Shown one piece after another: positions 1 to 11,749 of a stretch of 64,000 nucleotides of DNA (position 1 is the first letter of the stretch; every line of letters starts with the position of its first letter). Location: the NCBI RefSeq assembly GCF_024166365.1, contig NC_064826.1, positions 22,406,001 to 22,470,000 of the forward strand. Direction: 5' to 3'. Under the pieces are notes generated by a model. That model saw nothing but the letters and a program-made list of their open reading frames with translations, was not told the DNA's origin and did no database searches. This DNA comes from Elephas maximus indicus (lineage: Eukaryota > Chordata > Mammalia > Proboscidea > Elephantidae). The position numbers and the translations under genes were made by a program.

Positions 1-80
1 AGTCACAATGACGCCAGGTCAAGCTCAACTAAGTTAAGCCAGGTTTGTTTTAGTTCCCGTCCCCATGAAAAAAAAAAAAA

Positions 81-236
81 ACAAGCTTGTTGCCATCAAG
101 TCAATTCTGACTCATAACAACCCTGTAAGACAGAGTAGAACTGCCACATAGTGTTTCCAAAGAGTAGCTGGTGAATTCAAACTGCCCACCTTTTGGTTAG
201 TAACTGAACTCTTAACCACTGTGCCACCCCAGGAAA
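81..236 (-). mobile_element. AfroSINE, short form
   Basis: Read on the minus strand it has the tRNA-like head, the gcagttctactctgtc core and the RTE-like tail. A 14-base A-run precedes it at 67-80. It abuts an ancient L1 3' end on the right. Confidence 0.85.
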
Positions 237-240
237 CTTA

Positions 241-530
241 AAAAAAAATCTTTATCATGAAAATGTTCAAACATACGCAAAAATAAAGGGAGCAGAATAG
301 TAAACCTCTTGTATCTGTCATTCACCTTCAACAATTACCAACAAATGTCCAGACTTGTTTCGTCCATATCCCTAACCACTCCCGCCCCTGCCCTCTTCCC
401 CAGCCCCACTGGATTATTTTAAAGCAAACCCCAGATACCGTATCACTTTATTTGTAAACGCTTCAGTGTTTTTCTCTAAAAGATAAAAACATTCTTTTTT
501 AACCATAATACTACTTTAATACTTATAACT
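241..530 (-). mobile_element. Ancient L1 3' end remnant
   Basis: Contains the diverged motifs ctggattattttaaagcaaa and tttctctaaaagataaaaac, typical of old mammalian L1 3' regions in inverse orientation. Subfamily not assigned. Confidence 0.5.
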
Positions 531-531
531 T

Positions 532-785
532 ATTGTTCTTGTTGTTAGCTACTACCCAGAGTGCCACTGACTCGTGGTGACCCCATGCACAACAGAATGA
601 AACACTGCCCAGTCCTGCACCATCCCCATGACTGGCTGTGGATCAGACCATTGTGATCCAGAGGGTTTTCACTGGTTGATTTTTAGAAGTAAGTCACCAG
701 GCCTTTCTTCCTAGTTTGTCTTAGTCTGGGAACTTTGTTGAAACCTGTTCAGCATCATAGCAACACACAATCCTCCAATAATGAT
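532..785 (-). mobile_element. Composite SINE (tRNA-Gly family), 5' truncated
   Basis: Inverse copy of the element seen complete at 14,096. It starts with the RTE-type tail (ttgttgttag), followed by the block gcctttcttcctagtttgtc and then gaaacctgttcagcatcata. The tRNA-like head is missing. Confidence 0.7.
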
Positions 786-840
786 CAATAATTTCAGGAA
801 ACAATTTGATGTGTCCCTGGAAAATAACTTAAGTCCCTAA

Positions 841-1197
841 AAAATTATTATTGGAGGTTTGAATTGCTTTTCCTAAAATGCATTACCTATCCTTATTCAC
901 GTGGTATGAAATCATGCAGCAATTCATCTTCATTCTCTTGGCATGCACTATTGAAAGAACTTTCAGGCTCATTTACAAACTCACCGTTCTATGCGGTAAC
1001 CTTCTCTATATTAACATTAAATAAAATCAATTTCAGCACTAATTTCTGGGGGAAGAAACCATATTGTTGACACATCTCTACCAGGGAAGGGCATACAACA
1101 GCTACCCCTTTGTTTTCCATATTTCTGAAGCCAACTCCCCATCCACAAAAAATATTCCTTTCATCCTCTATTTTAAACATTGAAAAATAAGCTATTA
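841..1197. other. No recognisable gene or repeat
   Basis: AT-rich unique-looking sequence. Short open frames here have no family resemblance. Confidence 0.5.
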
Positions 1198-2215
1198 TTA
1201 TAAAAAGAGGTCTTAGTCGACTTTATTGAGGTTAATTTACATAAAATAAAATTCACCTACTTCTGAGTGCAGAATTCAATGGATTTTGGAAAATGTATGC
1301 AATCATGTAACAGCCACCGAAATAAAGAGACAGAACAGTTGCCTCATCCCAAAATATTCCTACATGATTTTTTCAGTAAATATTCCACCTCCGGGTGCGT
1401 GGTAGTCACTAGTCAATTGCTATAGTTTTGCCTTTTCTGAATTTCATATAAATGGAATCTTTTTTGTCTGGTTTTTTGCACTTGGCACAATTTTTTTTTT
1501 TAAATGATCGGTTGCCTGTATCTGTAGTTATTGCCTAGTATTATTCCATCATATGAATATTCCAGAATGTATTTATCCATTCATGGGTTGATGGACATTT
1601 GGGTTGTTTCCAATTTTTAGCTATTATGAATAAAGCTTCTATGAACATTTGAGTATAAAATCTATGTTTTAATTTCTCTTGGGTAAATACCTAAGAGAGG
1701 AATTACTGGATTGTGTGGTAAGTATGGTAAGTCAATATTGCCATTGAGCCGCTCTGACCCATGACAACCCCATGTGTATCCGGGTAGAACTGTGCTCCAC
1801 AGGGTTTTCAATGGCTGATCTTTCAGAAGTAGATCATCAGGCCTTTCTCCTGAGGGGCCTCTGGATGGATTCAAACTGTCAACCTTCGACTTCTAGCTGA
1901 AAGTTTGGCATTTCAAACCCTCCCGGAGGTACCTTGGAAGATGGGCCTGGTGATCGGTTTCCAAAAAGGTCACAGCTTTGATAAACATGTGCCATGAGTT
2001 GGAATTGATTCAACGGCACCTAACAATGACAACATGGTATGTATACTTTTATCTTTATAAGAAACTGCCAAACTAGTTTCCATAATGGCTGAACCTACTT
2101 GCATCCCCACCAGAAGAATACGGAAGTTCCAGTTGCTCCACGTCCTCTATAACTGTCAGTATTTAATTTAGCCATTCTGTGCACTGTGTAGTGATATATC
2201 ATGATTTCCCTAATG
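1198..2215 (-). mobile_element. Ancient L1 3' end, split by a SINE structure
   Basis: Inverse L1 text such as ggttgatggacatttgggtt and gaataaagcttctatgaaca runs to about 1,722 and resumes after 2,035 (gtttccataatggctgaacc). The interruption at 1,724-2,034 is a folded-back SINE structure. Confidence 0.75.
1724..2034. mobile_element. Head-to-head SINE/RTE-tail structure (fold-back)
   Basis: The left half (to about 1,910) is a variant-2 SINE in minus orientation. The right half (about 1,921-2,030) is a SINE/RTE 3' portion in plus orientation ending gcacctaacaatgacaac. The flanks tggtaagtat and tggtatgtat look like a diverged TSD, suggesting one compound insertion into the surrounding L1. Confidence 0.6.
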
Positions 2216-2393
2216 GCAACTCAATAGCAACCTCAGGTGACAGGGCAGAATTGCCCCATAGGGCTTACTTGGCTGTAATCTACGGGAGAAGACCTCCAGG
2301 TCTTTCTCCCACAGAGCTGCTGGGTGGGTTCGAGCCACTGATCTTTTGGTTAGCAACTGAGCGCTTAACTCTTGCACCACCAGGGCTCATTTA
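2216..2393 (-). mobile_element. AfroSINE, long form
   Basis: Contains the central segment present only in the long form (ctgtaatctacgggagaaga) and ends with the inverted head caccaccagggctc. Inserted at the end of the preceding L1. Confidence 0.85.
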
Positions 2394-2399
2394 ATTAAA

Positions 2400-3299
2400 A
2401 GTGGGACCTTAAAAACTATTATACCTCTTAAATGAGTACTACCTCTTCTACGAATTTATCTGAAGAAATTAATCAGAGATGTCAAAAATTTATGTGTGAA
2501 TGTTCATTATGCTATTATTTATAATAGGAAAATCTAGAAAAAATCTAAATATTTACAATGATGAGGGAATGATTAAATATCTTGTGATAGAACCATTTAA
2601 TGAAATATTACGTAATTACTAATATTTTGTATTTTAAAAGACTGTAAGACTACAAAATGGGTATTTTAAAATGCAAAATTGTTTTCTGCTAAGGTTGAAT
2701 CAAGTTACATGTCTACAGGCAATATCTAAGAGTATCCACCTAACCTTAACCTTGTTGCATGAGTACTTTAAAAAAGCAGGATGTGGTAAAATCCTAATTG
2801 CGTGTTTGTGTCTATAGCATATTGTTATACAGTAAAGCCAATTCGGATGATAAAAGTAGTATCCCATTTTAATTTACAATTCTTTGATTACCAGCAACAC
2901 CGAATATTTTGTTCATCTGTTTGGGCTATTTTCATATTTCTTTTGTAAACTGTTTTTCTTTTTAAAGGAATTTGAATTCAAAGAGTTTAATTTGTTGAGA
3001 AGACACCAGGTTAGTGATGTTTTAAATTAAGAAATCTATTTATTGTGCCACAATGTGGTTTAAGAAATACTTTAAAGTTTTAAAGTATTCTTTAGGTTTA
3101 CTGCGAAAGATAGTAACTTGCTTTATAATACGTCACATTGGAAAAAGCTCACAAACAATGAACTTGACCATTAAATATTCATCATTCTTTTCCCACATAT
3201 TTTTGCTCTTTAAAAAAGCCCGTTACTATGTGGAGCATTAGTTGTTATGTTGTTGATTTTTCTTATTGCTTTATATTTATTCATTGACCTAATTCTTTA
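2400..3299. other. AT-rich stretch, no gene seen
   Basis: Positions 2,450-2,640 resemble a decayed LINE segment (ttcattatgctattatttat). The remainder shows nothing recognisable. Confidence 0.4.
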
Positions 3300-4121
3300 T
3301 TTTTTAATAATTTATTTTATTTTTGTTGAGAAAATATACACAGCAGAACATACGCCGATTCAACAATTTCAGCGGGTACAATTAAATGACATTGATTACA
3401 TTCTTTAAGTTGTGTAATAATTCTCACCCTCCTTTTCTGAGTTGTTCCTCCCCCATTAACATAAGCTCATTGCCCTCTAAATTTCCTACCTAATCTTTCG
3501 AGTTGCTGTTGCCAGTTTGATCCCATATAGGCAGATCTTAAAAAAGTACAATGTTCAAAGAAGACATTCTTTACTAGGTAAACTAAACTATTGTTTGGTT
3601 TTAAGAAGACTTCAGGGGATATTTTTGGTTTAAGGTTTAAAGATTATCTTCAGGGGTTCATCTAGCCTCCATTGATCCAGAAATTCTGGATTCCATGAGA
3701 ATCTGAAATTCTGTTTTGAGTTTTCCCCCTTTTGATCAGTATTCCTTTATAGAATCTTTGATCAAACCATTTAGTAATGGTAGCTGGGCACTATCCAATT
3801 CTTCTGGTCTCATGGAAAAAGAGGCAGTTGTTCGAAGAGGCAATTAGCCACACATTCTATTTTCTCCTCCTATTCCTGACTCTACTTCTTTCTTTGTTGC
3901 TCCAGGTGAGTTAGAGACCAACTGTTGTACCCTGAATGTCTGCTTGTGAGCTTTGAGACCCCAGGCACTACATAATGAACTAGAAGGTAGAACAGAAGCA
4001 CTAAACATGTTATTAGGCCAATTAACTGGGATGTCCCATGAAACCATGACCCTACACCTCTGTACCAAGGAACCAAATCCCATAAGGGGTTTGAGTGTAC
4101 ATAAGCAGCCTCAGCAGTTAC
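3300..4121 (-). mobile_element. Elephant-lineage L1 3' UTR-like segment
   Basis: Starts with a T-rich tail and contains ttgttgagaaaatatacaca and gagaccccaggcactacata. The second phrase recurs as a variant in the L1 3' UTR copy near 38,310 (taagaccccagatacc). It therefore looks like a 3' UTR of a related L1 lineage, 5' truncated. Confidence 0.6.
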
Positions 4122-5800
4122 TTTTTTTTTTTTTTTTTTGGCTATTGCTGTAAATATATCTAGCACACAACTTTTGCTATTTGAACTTTTTACAGGTGTA
4201 CAACTTCTGACAGCAATTACGTTAATCAGCTGTGAAACTCTACTCTTAATCAATGTGATTTTTTCCATCACTGTAAACCGAAACTCAGTACTCTGTGTGC
4301 AAAAACCCTTCCTTTCCCCTCCCTCCTGCCCTTTGTAACCACTAAAGAGCTTTGGTCTCTATACATTTGCCTGTTCTTGTCTTTTTATGCAAGTAAGGTC
4401 TGTAATATGTTTGTCCTTTTGTGATTGCCTTATTTCATTCAGCATAGTGTCTTCGAGCTCCATATAATAGCATGTACCAAGGCTTCATTTCTCTTCTCGG
4501 CTGAGTTGTAGTCCATTGTGTGCATAAATCACTTTTTGTTTACCCATTCATCCGCTGATGGGCATTTAGGTTATTTCCACCTTTTGAATATTTTGAATAG
4601 TGCTGCTGTGAAAACTGGTGTACAAGTCTCTGCTTTCAAGTTTTCTGGATATATAACTATTAGTGGAACCCTGGGTTATATGATAGTTCTGTTTTTAGTT
4701 CTTTTGAGGAACAACCACACCGTTTTCCACAACAGCCGTACCACTTTACATTCCCACCAGCAATGGGTAAGTGTTCCAACTTTTTCACATCCTTGTCAAC
4801 ATTCACTATTTTCTGTTTTTTTTAGCCATCCTAGTGCGAGTGAAATGGTATCTCATTGTGGATTTGTTTGGCATCTCTCTAATTGCTAGTGACGTTGAGC
4901 ATCTTTTTCTGTGTTTGGTGGCCATGTGAATGTCCTCTTTGGTGAAATGTCTATTCAAGTCTTTTGCCAGTTTTATGATTAGGTTATTTATCTTTTTGTT
5001 GTTATGTTATCAAAGCTTTGTATATATTTTAATTATTAGATTCTTATCAGATATATGATTTTGAGGGTATCCTCCCATTGGATAGGTTGTCTTTTCACTG
5101 TTTTGGTAAAGTCCTTTGATGAACAAAAGTTTTTAATTTTTATCAGATCCCATTTATTTATTTTGTCTTTTGCTCTTTGTGCTTTATATTACATTAGATA
5201 ATCCATTGTTAAAAGCTAGGCCCAAGAGCATTGCCCTTGCATTTTCTTTTAAGAATTTTATGGTTTTAGTTTTTACATTTAGGCCTTTAATCCATTTCGA
5301 ATTCCTTTTTTTGTATGGTTTGAGGCATGTATCCTGGTTCATTTTTCTGAATGTAGAAATCCAATTTCCCAAACACCATTTATTGAAGAGACTCTTCTTT
5401 CCCCAGCAAATGGACTTAGCACCCTTGTCAAAAATCTGTTGACCATAGATGTGTGGGTTTATATCTGGACTCTCAATTCTGTTCCTTTGGTCTGTATCTG
5501 TTCTTATACCAGTACGAAGCTGTTTTGATTACTGTTTTAAAATCAGGAAATTGTTCTTTTCTTTTAACATTCTTTAGCTATTTGGAACCCTATGCCATTC
5601 TGTATAAAGTTAAGGATTGGTTTTTCCATTTCTGTATAGAAGGCTGTTGCAATTTTGATCAGGATTGCATTGAATCTATGGGTGACTTTGGGTAGTATTG
5701 ACATCTTAATAATATTAAGTCTTCTAATCCATGAACGTGGTATTTTGTATATTGTGAAATATGTATTTCTTGAATATTTTAATACTATGTACTTAAGTGT
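4122..5800 (-). mobile_element. L1 3' portion (ORF2 end plus 3' UTR)
   Basis: An 18-base T-run at about 4,122 marks the A-tail of an inverse L1. Typical inverse L1 phrases follow: catttaggttatttccacct, atggtatctcattgtggatt, caccatttattgaagagact and tcttctaatccatgaacgtg. It is 5' truncated near 5,800 and carries stops, so it is inactive. Confidence 0.85.
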
Positions 5801-7259
5801 TCAACTTCTCTACCCTTCCTGTTTTTGGAAGCATCTGCTTCTATAACTTTTGACATTAAATTTTTAATTTGAATGATAAAAAATAAAAATAATAAGCTAG
5901 GGCCAAAAGAAAATTGTTAAGTGTACAACTAAGAAATGGAAAGCATTATACCATCTGTCACTAAATTGCTCCTCAAAAATATAATGACAGAATGTGGAAA
6001 CATTCTACATTATTGTGTTCAAACCTGGGGTTTGAGGGTAGGTTCTTGACTTTGCAACTCAGTCATTTGCCAGGAACTTGAATTGGAACATAATTTGAAA
6101 AAGCAGAGTAAGGAAGAAGGGAAATCTGTATAGAGGGAGAAAAGGGCAAATAGCTCCAGCAAACACAAAGAGTTGGGAGTATGTATGACACATTTGGAAG
6201 ATAGGAGAGATGGCTTGCAGGTGTAGGTATTGAAGAAAGGCGGGAAAAGCTGGATAGAAAAGGTAGGACCAGATCACCAGAGCCTTGGGTGTAGGCTGAC
6301 AAGTTTGAAATTCTTTCTGTAGGTAATAGGTAACAATGGAGGATATGATTTTTAAAAAATCACACAATGAAAATGATAGTAAAAAAACATTTTGCTGGTG
6401 ATTTTGACTCTATTCATAGCCTGGTGCTGAAGGGGTCCTTACCTTAGACTCTGAGCCACTCTCCCCCCTCCCCCCGACCACTTATATTTGTTCTAATGAG
6501 TTTGACCAAAGCAAACAGAATGATTCTGATCACCTGTCCCTTAAGCAAAAGGTGAGTTAATGCTTTAGAGAAAAAGGATGCCTGTCACAGTAAAAAGTAT
6601 TACAGAGGCTAGCAAAGATGGGTCCTAATTTGTTGTAGCTTCAGTAGACCAAAAAAAAAAAAAATTATTTATTTATTTTTTTTACAGTAGACTGTCAATA
6701 TCTAAGCCTTTATCACTCTAGACTTGACACAGCTGTCCAGTCCTTGATGGACCAGCATCCATCCCCAATGTTCATCCAAGGAAGGACTCAGAAGCTCCCC
6801 TCTGATGGTATGGGGACAAGGTCCCTATATACCCTTTCCTCAGTGACTCTGAGTATGTTTGTGTGAGTCATCAAAAATTAGTGTCTATAGAACTAGAAGG
6901 CTCGCAATTAAAGTAATAAGAGTTCAACCATGTGATATAATTGTCCTTATGAAGACAAGCAAGGAAGGGCCATTGAAATCTATTTTGGTTGTATTTTAGT
7001 CAGCAAGGAAAGGACTGGGATGGCCTGTCCCATTGCTATACAGGTTGGCACCATCTCTGTGAATAGGATGGGTAAAGTTAAGATGAAAGAACAGAGGGAT
7101 GTAGGAAATCCTGTTGTCTATGCTTGGCTTATACATTTACATAATATTTTGCTGGACCGAGAAGCTGAGTCATCTCTCCAGTTTCAGAAGGCCACAGTTA
7201 AACAAAGGTGGGATGTTCTTGCAGAAATTTATAAGGTTAAGTGCAAAATTTGAGTGTAT
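5801..7259. other. Unassigned sequence, no gene seen
   Basis: Holds an A/T simple stretch at 6,650-6,685. An open frame at 7,020-7,253 (77 codons) has no family I recognise. Confidence 0.4.
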
Positions 7260-7400
7260 GTGAATGTTATTTAATCATTCAGCAAATTTTTATTAAGAGT
7301 ATATTATGTCCCATGTACTGTTCTAAGTTGTTGAGTTATAGGATGAAACAAAACAGACAAAAATCCCTGTCCAAGTAGATTATATATTCTAGCTCTGTGG
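7260..7400 (-). mobile_element. L2 3' end remnant
   Basis: Resembles the inverse L2 3' end: cattcagcaaatttttatta, then atgaaacaaaacagacaaaa and ccctgtccaagtagattata. Confidence 0.6.
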
Positions 7401-7439
7401 AGAACCATCGGATTATTAAATGGAAAAAGAGAATAAAAA

Positions 7440-8485
7440 GAAGAAGAAACCAGTGGGTAAAAACTTTTGTGCTTCAGTGGACATCATCAAGAAATGAAAA
7501 GACAGCCCACAGAATGGGAAAAAATATTTGCAAATCATATATTCAATAAGGGACTTGTATTAGAGTATGTAAAGGTATATAAACAGCTCAGTCAATAACA
7601 AAAAGACAACCCAATTAAAAAATGGTCAAAGGATTTGAATAGATATTTACCCAAAGAAGATACACAAATGGCCAATAAGCTCATGAAAGGATGTTCAATA
7701 TCATTATCTAACAAGATTGTATTATCTACTTATTGTAGGTTGTTAATGAGTCTTCCTCCAATCCTTATGCCACATTCTTCTTCATATGGTCACTATCTAT
7801 TATTCTCCATTAGGGAACTGAAAATCAAAAGCACAATGAGATACCACTTCACACCCACGAGGAAGACTGTAATATAAAAGGCAGACAATAACAACTGATG
7901 CCAAGGTATGGAGAAACTAGAATCCTCATACACTGCTAGTAAAAATGTAGCCCTTTGGAAAACAGTTTGGCATTTTCTCAAAAGATTAAACACAGAGTCA
8001 CCATATGTCTTATCCACTCCATTCCTATTATATATCCAAGAGAAATTAAAATATATGTCCACACAAAAACTCGTACTTAAATGTTCGTAGTAGCATTATT
8101 CACAATATCCAAAATGAAGACAACCCAAATATTCATCAACTAATGAATGGATAAATAAAATGTGGTATATTCATATAATGGAATATTATTCAGCCATAAA
8201 AATGAATAAAGTATTGATACATGCTGCAACATGGATGAATCTTGAAAACATTTTGCTGTGTGAAAGAAGTCATTTATATGAAATGCCTAGAATAGGAAAG
8301 TTTATAGAGACAAAAAGTAAATTATGGGTTGTCTAGAGCCAGGGGACGGGTAGGGAGGTTGGGGAGAAATGGAGAATGACTATTAATGGGTAGGAGGTTT
8401 CTTTTTTGAGTGATGAAAATGTTCTAAAATTGATTGTGATGGTGGTTGCCCTACTCTATGAATATACTAAAAATAATTGAACAAC
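7440..8485 (+). mobile_element. L1 3' portion (sense)
   Basis: Sense L1 phrases include aaatggtcaaaggatttgaa, gagataccacttcacaccca and tggaatattattcagccata. It is interrupted at about 7,711-7,805 by foreign sequence containing an RTE piece. Inactive remnant. Confidence 0.85.
7735..7792 (-). mobile_element. Internal RTE fragment inside the L1
   Basis: ggttgttaatgagtcttcct and attcttcttcatatggtca match the RTE reverse-transcriptase region seen at 21,350-21,405. It has neither an RTE 3' tail nor clear TSDs, which is unusual for retrotransposition. Confidence 0.7.
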
Positions 8486-9210
8486 AACAACTCTTAAGAG
8501 GGAAAAATAAGACCTAAGAAATCCGAGGAAGAACTTCAAGGAAGTGGATGATCAATTTCATTAAATGCTGCAGAAAAGTTAGGGAGAAGGACCTGAGACA
8601 GGGCCATTGGATTTTGTGATTAGGGAGTCCATTGTGGTCTTATCGAATGTGATTTGTTAGAGTGGTAGGGAAGCAGGTCAATTTTTAACCTTTCCCTGTC
8701 AGCTGAACCCTTGCCATAGTATTTAAATAAGCTCAAGTAGCACCTTTGACCTTTTCGTTCCCAAGGTGAAAAGTCATGTGTTGACCTGCATCTCTCCATA
8801 GCTGCTCTCTCTCTTCTTAACGTGACTGCCAAGCTTTCTGAATTTACACTTACTGCCTCCACTTACTCACTTAACATCCACTGTCCAGTTAGCAGAACTC
8901 GGGTTTCTGTACTGCTGCCCCAGTGAATCCACTTGAACCAGGGGCACTGATGACCTTTGTGTCACTAAATGCAGTAAATACTGTATTTTATGCAGATAAC
9001 CCATGCCTTCTACAATTATTTGGCAACTGCTCCATCCCCCTAGGAGGTCTTTTCATAAGTGCTGCTATGCCAATTTTTTAAAATATATTGCTGTAAAAAT
9101 AAATAAATAAACAAAAACTTCATTGGGGGAAGGGAGTAGTTGGCAAACAAACATAAAAGCCATGCTTTATTTGTGTAAAAATACACTGTTTATTAGCCCT
9201 AGTCACACCA
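8486..9210. other. Unassigned, possibly an ancient interspersed repeat
   Basis: The text around 8,820-8,990 and 9,600-9,650 (gctgatgactcccaagtctc) looks like an old mammalian repeat that I cannot name. No gene seen. Confidence 0.3.
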
Positions 9211-9378
9211 GGGAAACCCTGGTGGAATAGTGGTTAAGAGCCACAGCTGCTAACCAAAAGGTTGGCAGTTCAAATCCGCCAGGTGCTCCTTGGAAACTCT
9301 ATGAGGCAGTTCTACTCTGTCCTAAAGGGTCACTGTGAGTTGATGGCAATGGGTTTGACTTTTTTTTTTTTTTTTTTT
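9211..9378 (+). mobile_element. AfroSINE, short form
   Basis: Head gaaaccctggtggaatagtg, A-box/B-box-like tRNA part, core gcagttctactctgtcc and an 18-base T-run at the 3' end (9,361-9,378). Confidence 0.88.
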
Positions 9379-10374
9379 GGCAGAAGGGAGACAGGACAGC
9401 AGGGAAGAGAAGAATGAAATGGCAGACAGTGACAAACACTGCAGAGATACCTCTGCCCCTGTTCTTCAGGTGACCCCTGCCCCTGTTTTTCAGGTAGCCC
9501 CGCCCCTGCCCTCTCCTTATGAGTCAATGTTCTCCCCAGTTCTGACTTTGCATTACTTGTCTTCTTACTCACAAACATTCTCATTCAACTATATCATTTG
9601 CTTCATGTACCTTTCATAAGCTGATGACTCCCAAGTCTCAATGTCTAGTACAGACAGCTCTGTGAAGCCCACATGCACTAAAATGTTGAGTAAGGAGTTA
9701 CATGGTCAGAAAGGTGCTACGCAAGGGTCATGCTGAGATGAAGTGAGATCCTTTGGTTAAAATCTTTGCCAATTTAAATATGACGGTATAGCCCTGTGTT
9801 AGGTAAAATCCATAGTCATATGAAACTTTTCTCCTGAAAGCTCCGTGAATCATTTTTTTTAACCAAGTAATACATGAATACATTCTTGCGAAAATTCACC
9901 CCCAAATTCCACACAGTTTCTCAAAGATAAAAAATGTTGGCAATTTAATGTGGACCCTTCACAGCATTTTGTATGCATTTCCATTCTTCACATTGTATGT
10001 TATGCATTGTATGTATGCATTGAATTATATCGTTTCAGTTTGTATTCCCCTCCCCGCCCAAACATACATTATAAATGGTCATAGCTAGTTAAGGAGGATT
10101 CAAGCAGCAGCAGCTGCAGGTGAGACCCTGAAAGGTGTAGAGAGGTGGAGGAATATTTTCTTTCTTTTCCTCTTAGACTGGAGGGAAGGGTCAGAGGAGA
10201 GGAAGCAAAGGAGAGATGCTCTGTGGGGAAGACAGTAAGTGCAGGACCTCGCCCTGGATGGCTTCCTTCGGAGACCAGGTAACTGGTGAGACTGGAGGCT
10301 TGATGGGGGTAGAAGAGAAGTTAGAATAGTTGTGGCTGTGAAGTAGAGGGAGATTAATGATTGTTGATCAGCAA
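9379..10374. other. Unassigned sequence, no gene seen
   Basis: Contains a local direct repeat of the 13-mer ttatgcattgtat near 10,000-10,015. Open frames are short and without resemblance. Confidence 0.35.
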
Positions 10375-10542
10375 GAGCCCCACCCAGAGGTTCGAGTCCA
10401 CCCAGAGGTGCCTCGGAAGAAATGCTTGGTGATCTACTTCGAAAAAAGCAGCCATTGAAAACCCTATGGAGTGCAGTTCTACTCTGATGCACATGGGGTC
10501 GCCAAGAGTTGGAATAAGCTCAATGGCAGCTGGTTGGTTTTT
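10375..10542 (+). mobile_element. AfroSINE variant 2, head truncated
   Basis: Shows the variant-2 signature (aggttcgagtccacccagag, gaagaaatgcttggtgatct, agccattgaaaaccctatgg) and tail ggaataagctcaatggcagc. Confidence 0.82.
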
Positions 10543-11391
10543 AAGGGCAGGAACACACAAAGTAGACTGTGGGAATAAGCGAGTTGGGAATTGACACCAT
10601 AGGCATTGTAGTGCTTAAATCCAAGAACAGACATTTATGTTGGTGGAATGAAGTGTACTTAGAAACAGGCTTAAACATGAGGGAAAGGGAAACCCGGTTA
10701 AGGGAGAAGAAAACCTGGTCTGCTGCAGGGTGTGAGAGTGTAAGAAAGATGGTGATGTCCACAAGGGCAGCATTATCTGTGTCTTGGTCATTGCCACGTA
10801 CCCAGTGCAGAGCATACAGCTGGATGAGTCCAATAACTGCTGGTTGCATAGATGAAGGAGAACAGGGAAGCATGCTGCTGTTTCAGGAGGACCCCAAGTC
10901 ATTAGAGGTGTTTTAGTGCCATATGATGAGGAAGTCCAGGATGTCAATCACCTGGGGGTTGTAAGAGATGGGAAAATGGAGTCAAGGAGAGTAAGGAGCT
11001 GAGTTTAATGAGTCAGATGATTCACTGACATGGATACTGAAGTTGCTGAAGGTATTAGCAGCAAAAATAATATCCAAGTGCCACCAGAAGTAAACATAGA
11101 TTATTTGGAAATGATGGTAAAAGTGATGTATGGCCTTCAAATGAAGAGGCTTAGAAATGGTGGTGGGTGACTGTATCAGCCTCAGCCCTGGGTCACTGGC
11201 AGCTACAAAAAAAGAGAGAGAACTGGAAGGGAAGTTCCATTCCATTTGTTTGATGGGTATGGAAGCTCCAAGTCAGACCTGCTGAGGTTTCTAAGAGCCT
11301 GAAGCCCTAAGATCTGTCCTCCACTTTCCAAAGAAAGATTATGACATGGCCATTTGTGAGAAACACTGGTCTTGCCCCTACCACAAATTTG
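10543..11391. other. Unassigned sequence, no gene seen
   Basis: Moderately GC-balanced. Overlapping open frames on both strands (about 110 codons) carry no known domain and have no splice or start context. Possibly a very old LINE remnant. Confidence 0.35.
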
Positions 11392-11580
11392 CTATTGTTG
11401 TTGGAAGCCATGGAGTCAATTCTGACTCATAGCAACCCCATGTAACAGAGCAGAACTGCCCCATAGGGTTTTCCTGGCTGTAATCTTTAAGGGAGCAGAT
11501 GTCCAGGTCTTTCTCCTATGGAGCTGCTGAGTGGATTCCAATCCCTGAGCTTTCGGTTAGCAGCCAAGTACTTAGGTAAC
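11392..11580 (-). mobile_element. AfroSINE, long form
   Basis: Inverse tail (gccatggagtcaattctgac), core and central segment (ctgtaatctttaagggagca), with the head degraded beyond gcagccaagtacttagg. Confidence 0.8.
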
Positions 11581-11749
11581 TGGATATTCCTTCTCAATGG
11601 GACTATGGACAGGACCCTGGTCCTGCTGCAGCCAGAGATAGGCTGGTTGACCATGGATGGAAGCCGAGGAGGGTGAATCAGTTTTCTTATGATGAATGAA
11701 AGTATTTGAGAGAGAGGAAATAATCTTTGGCCTCTTGTATAGAATGCTG

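Noticed and set aside
3882-5442. Several 80-130-codon frames
   Set aside because: They lie within inverse L1 sequence and its 3' UTR and are not genuine coding regions.
10543-11391. Candidate gene with overlapping frames of about 110 codons on both strands
   Set aside because: No conserved domain, no splice-site pairing and frames on both strands. Most likely decayed repeat or neutral sequence.
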